Shown: positions 58,791-64,000 of the stretch, piece after piece
Layout of the letters: the number at the start of each line of letters is the position of its first letter
How positions within the stretch are numbered: the stretch's first letter is position 1
Assembly: GCA_013180625.2 (NCBI GenBank)
Contig: SNVD02015012.1
Span: 32,658 to 96,657, forward strand
Direction: 5' to 3'
Source: Boswellia sacra
Lineage: Eukaryota > Streptophyta > Magnoliopsida > Sapindales > Burseraceae
Length of the DNA: 64,000 bases
Translations under genes and position numbers: made by a program
Notes under the pieces: model-generated
The model's input: the letters and a program-made list of their open reading frames with translations, nothing else
What the model was told of the DNA's origin: nothing
The model's database searches: none

Positions 58791-59422
58791 ACGTTAGGGC
58801 TTCAAAGGACAAGAGTAAGAGAGGAGATGAGGAAACCCAAAGTGAAGAGCAAAATGAGGAGGGGTGAGGCGGCTAGGGCAAAAGTGTGGGAAAGAGAAAA
58901 AGTAAAATTTTTTGTTATATGTATATACTTGTCACAAATCTAAGAATGTGATAAATATGTTTTTGGAGTCAGGACAAAAAATGACAAATATGAGTAATAG
59001 GCAGGTTTGACCTCCAAACAAGTGCTATAGACATCACTTTTTTAAAAAACCGCCAAATAAGAAAAATAGAAATTGTCAAATATGTGAAAAATTCTTGTAG
59101 TGAATGGACACTTATCACTTCTCAAGCTTAACGTAATAGCTTGCACTGAAAACTCATAACTAGACATAAACTAAAATCTTCTAGTTATACTTACCTAGTA
59201 AACTTTCCTTATTGAACAAGGATTCTTCAAGATCTTCTAATATATTCATTATCCTATAAATCTTGAGACATAAGAAAGTTAAATCACATTAGGATATTGA
59301 ATAAATAATCAGAAAATATATTTTTTCCTAAAGTGAGATAAATAAAAAAACTTTCTTAATCCAAATCCATATCCTGGAAATATTATCCAGTTAAGTTACA
59401 CATAACTGAATCTGTTAAAACA

Positions 59423-60196
59423 AAAAAGTAATAAAGTAAAATATTACCAATATATATTCATAGCAATAAAGTAAATATTACTAATATTAAAACAACAGAT
59501 TAATTTGTATTCCAAGTCTTGTTCGATATTCATTCTTTGGATATCCATTAGTCTAATATATATTCATGTATGTGTTCATTTAGAATTCTATGGCTATGCA
59601 TAAGAAAAAGCGGTATATCTCCTAGCTGAGGTGGCTTACGAAAAAAATATAAGGCTGCAGAGATAAGTTAAATAAGCCTTTAGAGAAAGAGCTATGGTAG
59701 AAGAAGACAAATGTTTTATAGCATGTAAAGTTGGCCAATAGTTTAGAAGAAATATCTAAGAGTTTAGAAAATTACAATTGACATTAACGAATATGAAATG
59801 TTGATTATAAATTAAATATATTCGATATATATAGAAATGTCTTCTCTTTCCTTAATATGAATAGTGAATTTAAATCTTATTGGTTGCATTAATATGTCAA
59901 GAACTGAGCTGCCTAAAACAAATTAACTTACTATAAGGTAAGAGTTTAGAATATCCCAAAGGCATTTGCTTCCTCTTAATGACATGGAGAGACAATGCAC
60001 TTTGTTGCATTCATAAAATGAGATAGTGGATGCATGTCACTTTACATGCTTATGTAGAGGTTCCCTGTTGGTTGGAGACACATTCAAGATATTGCATTTG
60101 CAAGACTCTTTCTTCTATATAAGCATTAACATTAGTTGTGGCATTGTGAACCTCCAACAAACCTTGATTTAACCCATTTCTTTGTTGCAAAACAAT
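59423..60196 (+). promoter_or_regulatory. Upstream region of the UGT85-like pseudogene
   Basis: AT-rich flank with a TATA box TATATAAG at 60116-60123, about 74 bp before the ATG. The SIRE element ends at about 59422, roughly 0.8 kb upstream of the gene. Nothing else seen. Confidence 0.55.
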
Positions 60197-61452
60197 ATGG
60201 GTTCACTAAACAAACCCCATGTAGTCTTTGTTCCATATCCAACATAAGGCCATACTAACCCTTTAATGTAATTGGCAAAACTTTTGCATTTAAGAGGGTT
60301 TTACATAACCTTTGTAAACACTGAGTTTAACCACAAATACTTGATCAGGTCCAAAGGACTAGACTTTGTTAATAAGGAACAATATTTTACGTTTGTGACC
60401 ATTGTAGATGGGTTGCCCCCCTCAAAGATTGATGCAACCCAAGATTTATGGGAACTATCTAATTAAATTTTTCCACAAAATCTCCTACAGTTTCATGCAT
60501 CATCTTCAATGGGCTTATTAACTTCACCATGAAAGCTGTCTAAGAACTAGGCATCTGAGAAGTTCAATTCTATACTACCTCAGCTCGCAGCTTCATGGCC
60601 TACCTGTATTTTGGTGAACTCATCAAATGAGGTCTTGTTCTATTCAAAAGGTACATTCTTTTAACAATAATAATAAATATGAAGAACTTCATAAAACTAG
60701 AAATATCTAGAAAATACATTTCAATACTATTTTGAGAACATAATATTTTTAGCTAATGATTCTACCTTAGAAGACATAAAAAGACATTGATTTAGCATGT
60801 TTCTAGCTTGAATTATATATTGTAACAAAAAAAAAAAGATAAATGTTTCTTTCTTGAAGCGAATTGTTTCTATTATATATTTAAGTATTGTATGCATGTT
60901 CTTCTAAAATGACAATTTTTTTAAATAATAATTTAGTCAATTTCTTTATATTATATAATAAGTTGCAACCAATTTTAATGAATTCAGTATGTGAGACTTT
61001 TAGAGAGTGACACATGTTAGTTAAGAGCTAGTTTAAGTTACGAAAGTGTAAGACATACATCTAAATTTTACACGTATAAATTTTTTTATACAATTATATA
61101 TTTGTATTGCAAGATTGTCGTATCTCTATCTAAATTGCTTTATTATATTCTTAATTTGACTCATCATATGATATAAGTTTGTATAGATTAATTTATAAGA
61201 GGGGTCTAATGTGTGATTAACTATTTTATATTTTGTTTTTTCGATTAGACAAATGGCACGATGGATACACAGATTGATTCGATTCTGGACATGAGAAACA
61301 TTCATCTCAAGAATTTTCCAACCGTTATTAGAATAACAGATCGTAATGATGTTATGCTCAACTTCATGAAAGATGAAACCGAAAATTATTTGAAATCATC
61401 TGCAATCATTATCAACACATTTGCTGAGCTTGAACATGAAGTGCTTGAGTGA
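60197..61452 (+). pseudogene. UGT85: UGT85-like UDP-glucosyltransferase pseudogene (truncated)
   Basis: Exon 1 from ATG 60197: MGSLNKPHVVFVPYPT, stop, GHTNPLM, stop, LAKLLHLRGFYITFVNTEFN, IVDGLPPSKIDATQD. A disturbed stretch with VSCIIFNGLINFTMKAV and EVQFYTTSARSFMAYLYFGE follows to about 60652. A likely intron (GT at about 60650, AG at 61250) lies at the usual UGT85 position. Exon 2 (61251-61452) reads TNGTMDTQIDSILDMRNIHL and SAIIINTFAELEHEVLE. At least five in-frame stops, and the C-terminal half with the UDP-sugar-binding PSPG box is absent. Such enzymes glucosylate small molecules in the cytosol. The break at 61452 coincides with the start of foreign sequence. Confidence 0.88.
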
Positions 61453-61870
61453 CGGGAAACCCGTAACGAGAACAAACCAAAATTCACACACCAACAATCA
61501 CTCACTCAAACAATCAAACAACTAATCCACGCTCTTCTCTGAATAATACCTCAATTTTATCAAAATAATCAATATCTGACAAAATACAATAAAAACCTAT
61601 ATTTAAACTAACCAAGACATATCGAGAATTCGAGTCAAATTAAGAGAAGTAAAAATCCCTCTTTGATTTAAAATCCCTAAACGAATAATTTTCCAAATTA
61701 AATGAAACCCTAATTAAAAAAAGACTAAAAGACTATAATAACCCTAACAATAAAATAAACCATGTCATATCATTGAGGCAATTAGGGGTAGATTTCCTTG
61801 CACTTATACAATATGCCCTCTATCCTTGCTTGAAAGAGACAACAATAATCATTAAGGCATTAGAAGTCAT
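61450..61870. other. Possible short LTR or leader of a gypsy remnant
   Basis: Starts TGACGGGAAACCCGTAACGAG directly where the UGT sequence stops, followed by A-rich sequence with no ORF, leading to a gag fragment. The boundary and position suggest an inserted element's end, but no partner repeat is in the window. Confidence 0.3.
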
Positions 61871-62209
61871 TTTAGGCATGAATCATCTGACTTTCCTAAA
61901 GAAGTCAAATATAATGTCCCTAAGTTTGATGGTAAGTTAGAACCTACTATTTTCCTATATTGGATAGATGCCATAGATGAGCACATTGCTTGGTATGCCA
62001 TGGTAGACTCCTATCGTGTTTGTTTTCCTCGACTTAAGTTAGTTGGTACTGCTAAGATCTATTATTAGTCCATAAAACATAGGTTTTACCAACAACATCA
62101 TTGTATTCATACTTAGGAAGAACTGAAAATGGATCTTACACAAAAATTTGTCCCTTAATCCTATAAAAAGCAACTTTATTGACAATTGCTTAACCCTAGG
62201 CCTGTTGAC
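61871..62209 (+). pseudogene. Ty3/gypsy gag fragment
   Basis: Reads VPKFDGKLEPTIFLYWIDAI, HIAWYAMVDSYRVCFPRLKL, stop, then EELKMDLTQKFVP and KKQLY, the layout of a gypsy gag core. It is cut at 62209 by the solo LTR and does not clearly resume after 63738. Confidence 0.7.
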
Positions 62210-63738
62210 TGACACATCCGAAAATAGGATTGCCTCCCAAGTATAGGAGTGTCGAAGTAATAAAACCCGGTGAGACCGGGGTCGATCCACGAGGAAGGGA
62301 ATTTTAGCGTTACAAATTATAAGCTAAACAAATGTGATATGGATGATTTAAAGAGGTGACATGATAATATCAACAAGTATGTAAGATGGTAGGTGGTATT
62401 ACCGACCATTCAAATATAAAACAAAAAGCAAGAGGAGGTTAAACCATCCATGGAAATAGGTGGTATAACCAACCATAGTAAATTAAAGAACAATTTCATA
62501 AGGTGGTAGAACCTACCATAGTAAATAAAATAAAAAGTTCATAAACAATAGAATAATTAAAATACAAGAGGAATTAACACAATAACAATGAAGGCTAAGG
62601 TTAGGGGATCCGCCCTTGATATTTCAATAAGGATAATTAACCCATTTTAGTTATATGAATTATATTTGTTTCGTTACCAATATTTATACCACTTCTTGTA
62701 AATGGGTTCAAGCATCCAATGTGCCAATCATCCATATGTCTACAACAAATCAAGGTTCCTAACTAGATTCGTGTCGGTAGGAAGAACCATACATCATCTA
62801 GAAAGGATCCAAGCATTTGATGTGCCAAGGATTGTCGACAATGGATCAAGACCTCCACTTTACGAGTGGTGTCAAGATTGATTAAGAAATTAAATATAAA
62901 TCATATTGAATAAACATTATAAGATTAAGATTATTAAGCACATATTAAGGGTCAGAGAATCCTTATTCTCATATCAAGGGTTTCACCCTTTTTACCTTAG
63001 CAAAAGAGAAATTAGAAGAACATTATAATAGAAAGAAAATAAAATGCAAGAAAAAGGAAATTCATTAATAACATAAACACACAAAACACAATACAAGATC
63101 CTAGCCAAAGCCAAAATGTTCCAGCCAAGGCCAAGATGCCCTAATGGGTCACAAGGCACCTCTATTTATAGATACATCCAGGGGCAAAATTGTCAAATTA
63201 CAAGGGCATAATTGTCAAATATTAGTTGTAAATATCTTTGACAATTGGGATCATTAGGCACCGACTTTGCCCATCAATTTTGACATTGAAATGTTGAGAA
63301 TTTTAATCACATGTCTTCATGAAAGTTGTAGATATTTCTCTCAACTTTCTAGAACATATTGATTTGCACAATTGGGATACGTATTTTGAGAGATACGGTC
63401 CAAATACTTAGGCCTGGTCAGACTGGGCGAGACTGTAGATGGGTTCACTTCAAGCCCAATTTTGGTCCACTAAGGGCCCGAATTTGATGATGTTTGTGAA
63501 ATGCAATCTTGTAGACAATTGAATCAGCTTTCCAAAACATTAAGAATTGCACCATTCTGATCTATAAATAGAGAGTTATGCCCATTTTACCGAACCTGTA
63601 ACAAAACCAAAATTAAGAGGAATTAATTCCAAAGATGCAAATGCTACAAATATACTTAAGTTGAGAAATTTAATGATACTATTAATGCAATATGATTAAC
63701 TAAAATCTTATTAAACATGCATATTTAAGTGTTCATCA
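62210..63738 (-). mobile_element. Solo LTR of the Athila-type element 1 family, minus strand
   Basis: Reverse complement of the 18204-19585 LTR: starts TGACACATCCG and ends TTCATCA on the plus strand. About 1.5 kb, slightly longer than the LTRs of element 1. It has the same TATA box (minus-strand CTATAAATAG near 63165). Flanks TTGAC and ACGAC match only in their last three bases, so the duplication is uncertain. No internal domain or PBS beside it, so solo. Confidence 0.88.
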
Positions 63739-64000
63739 ACGACCCATCCAAGGTCCAACACATTATACTATTATATTTGTGTTCCCTTTGGATCCGTATA
63801 CAAAACAGCCCATCTAAGGTCTAACATTAAGGATTTCATATCCGCATTCTCCTTGGATCCGTATACAAAATGGCCCATCCAAAGTCCAATGCATACATTA
63901 ACAACCTTTCAATATCATTACTAAGAAAATACAATTTTTATGCAAAATTCAGGACTTTTTGGGAAGTGTCTAGTCGATTTGGAGTGGTTCTGTAATTTCA
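63739..64000. repeat. Short imperfect repeat of unknown origin
   Basis: 'gcccatctaaggtctaac' and 'gcccatccaaagtccaat', each near a 'ttggatccgtatacaaaa' stretch, recur with a period of about 75-80 bp at 63740-63890. The rest to the window end is non-coding. No gene seen. Confidence 0.6.

Larger units (their letters stand above)
53111..59102. mobile_element. Non-autonomous CACTA (En/Spm-like) transposon with captured fragments
   Basis: 5992 bp with ~28-bp terminal inverted repeats: both ends begin CACTACAAGAA and reach CATATTTGAC. 3-bp flanks are GAT and AAT, a duplication with one change. Subterminal motifs tatttggcggt / accgccaaata recur at 53133, 53163, 53198, 53446, 53510, 53567 and 59050, as expected for transposase binding sites. 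No transposase ORF. The inside holds a foldback, a solo LTR and gene fragments. Confidence 0.88.
1..59422 (-). mobile_element. SIRE/Maximus-type Ty1/copia retrotransposon, exploded by nested insertions
   Basis: An outer element read on the minus strand, reconstructed from collinear fragments: 5' LTR (52747-59422), PBS, gag start (52687), gag middle (41012-41495), gag C-terminus/PR/INT (10464-12608), RT (3753-4968), RNase H (1496-2049) and an env-like ORF (1-690). Each break coincides with an identifiable inserted element, and the reading resumes on the other side. Gag and RNase H style, plus an ORF after pol, fit the SIRE/Maximus lineage of copia. Many stops and frameshifts show it is long dead. 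The 3' LTR lies left of the window. Confidence 0.85.
52747..59422 (-). repeat. 5' LTR of the SIRE element, split by the CACTA element
   Basis: LTR sequence at 52747-53110 (TGTAAGTTTTGAAG) and 59103-59422 (ends TCTGTTAAAACA), about 684 bp once the insert is removed. The right end is set by the expected TG..CA form; its partner LTR is outside the window. Confidence 0.65.

Overview
The window reads as AT-rich nuclear DNA of a flowering plant, most likely a eudicot. It has several lineages of plant LTR retrotransposon, a CACTA transposon and an intron-containing UGT85-type glucosyltransferase pseudogene. The species cannot be named from the sequence. No rRNA, tRNA, CRISPR array or intact host gene was seen. 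Almost everything is nested mobile DNA, and nearly all coding regions are broken.

Layout. Positions 1-59422 are one old minus-strand SIRE/Maximus-type Ty1/copia element whose left end lies outside the window. Five later insertions split it: (i) a solo LTR at 2050-3748; (ii) a second copia element at 4969-10463; (iii) a very large minus-strand Ogre/Tat-type Ty3/gypsy element at 12609-41006 (target duplication GTTGT), with an Athila-type element nested in it at 18204-29317; (iv) a copia-like solo LTR at 41496-52008, with a young non-autonomous Athila-type element nested in it at 43201-51943 (target duplication ATTTA); (v) a non-autonomous CACTA element at 53111-59102 inside the SIRE 5' LTR, itself holding a solo LTR at 56015-57427 (target duplication AATCC). 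To the right lie a decayed UGT85-like gene (60197-61452), a gypsy gag remnant, and a minus-strand solo LTR of the first Athila family (62210-63738).

Main discovery candidate. Both Athila-type elements carry the same two-gene cargo between the pol region and the 3' LTR, where Athila elements usually have an env-like ORF. The first gene encodes a small basic Cys-rich protein resembling the nucleic-acid-binding / RNA-silencing-suppressor proteins of carla-type plant RNA viruses. The second is an intronless LONELY GUY (LOG) cytokinin-activating phosphoribohydrolase. In the old element (LTRs visibly diverged) both are broken and the LOG active-site motif is lost. In the young element (LTRs nearly identical) both ORFs are intact (184 and 216 aa) and the LOG catalytic motif is preserved, although the element has lost RT, RNase H and integrase. 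Three 67-bp repeats, each starting with a G-box CACGTG, lie between the two genes of the young copy. A retroelement pairing a putative anti-silencing protein with a cytokinin-releasing enzyme suggests a counter-defence plus host-cell-manipulation module; that function is inference.

Second theme. The Ogre/Tat element carries two antisense genes between integrase and its 3' LTR. One has a plant mobile domain and the other is a distant relative of that class. A GTCTGA/GGCCG-rich module recurs upstream of a TATA box in both LTRs (minus strand) and before both antisense genes (plus strand), so the element appears to reuse one promoter cassette in both directions. The CACTA element carries a captured 5' fragment of a mitochondrial ATP synthase beta gene and a near-perfect 99-bp-arm foldback.
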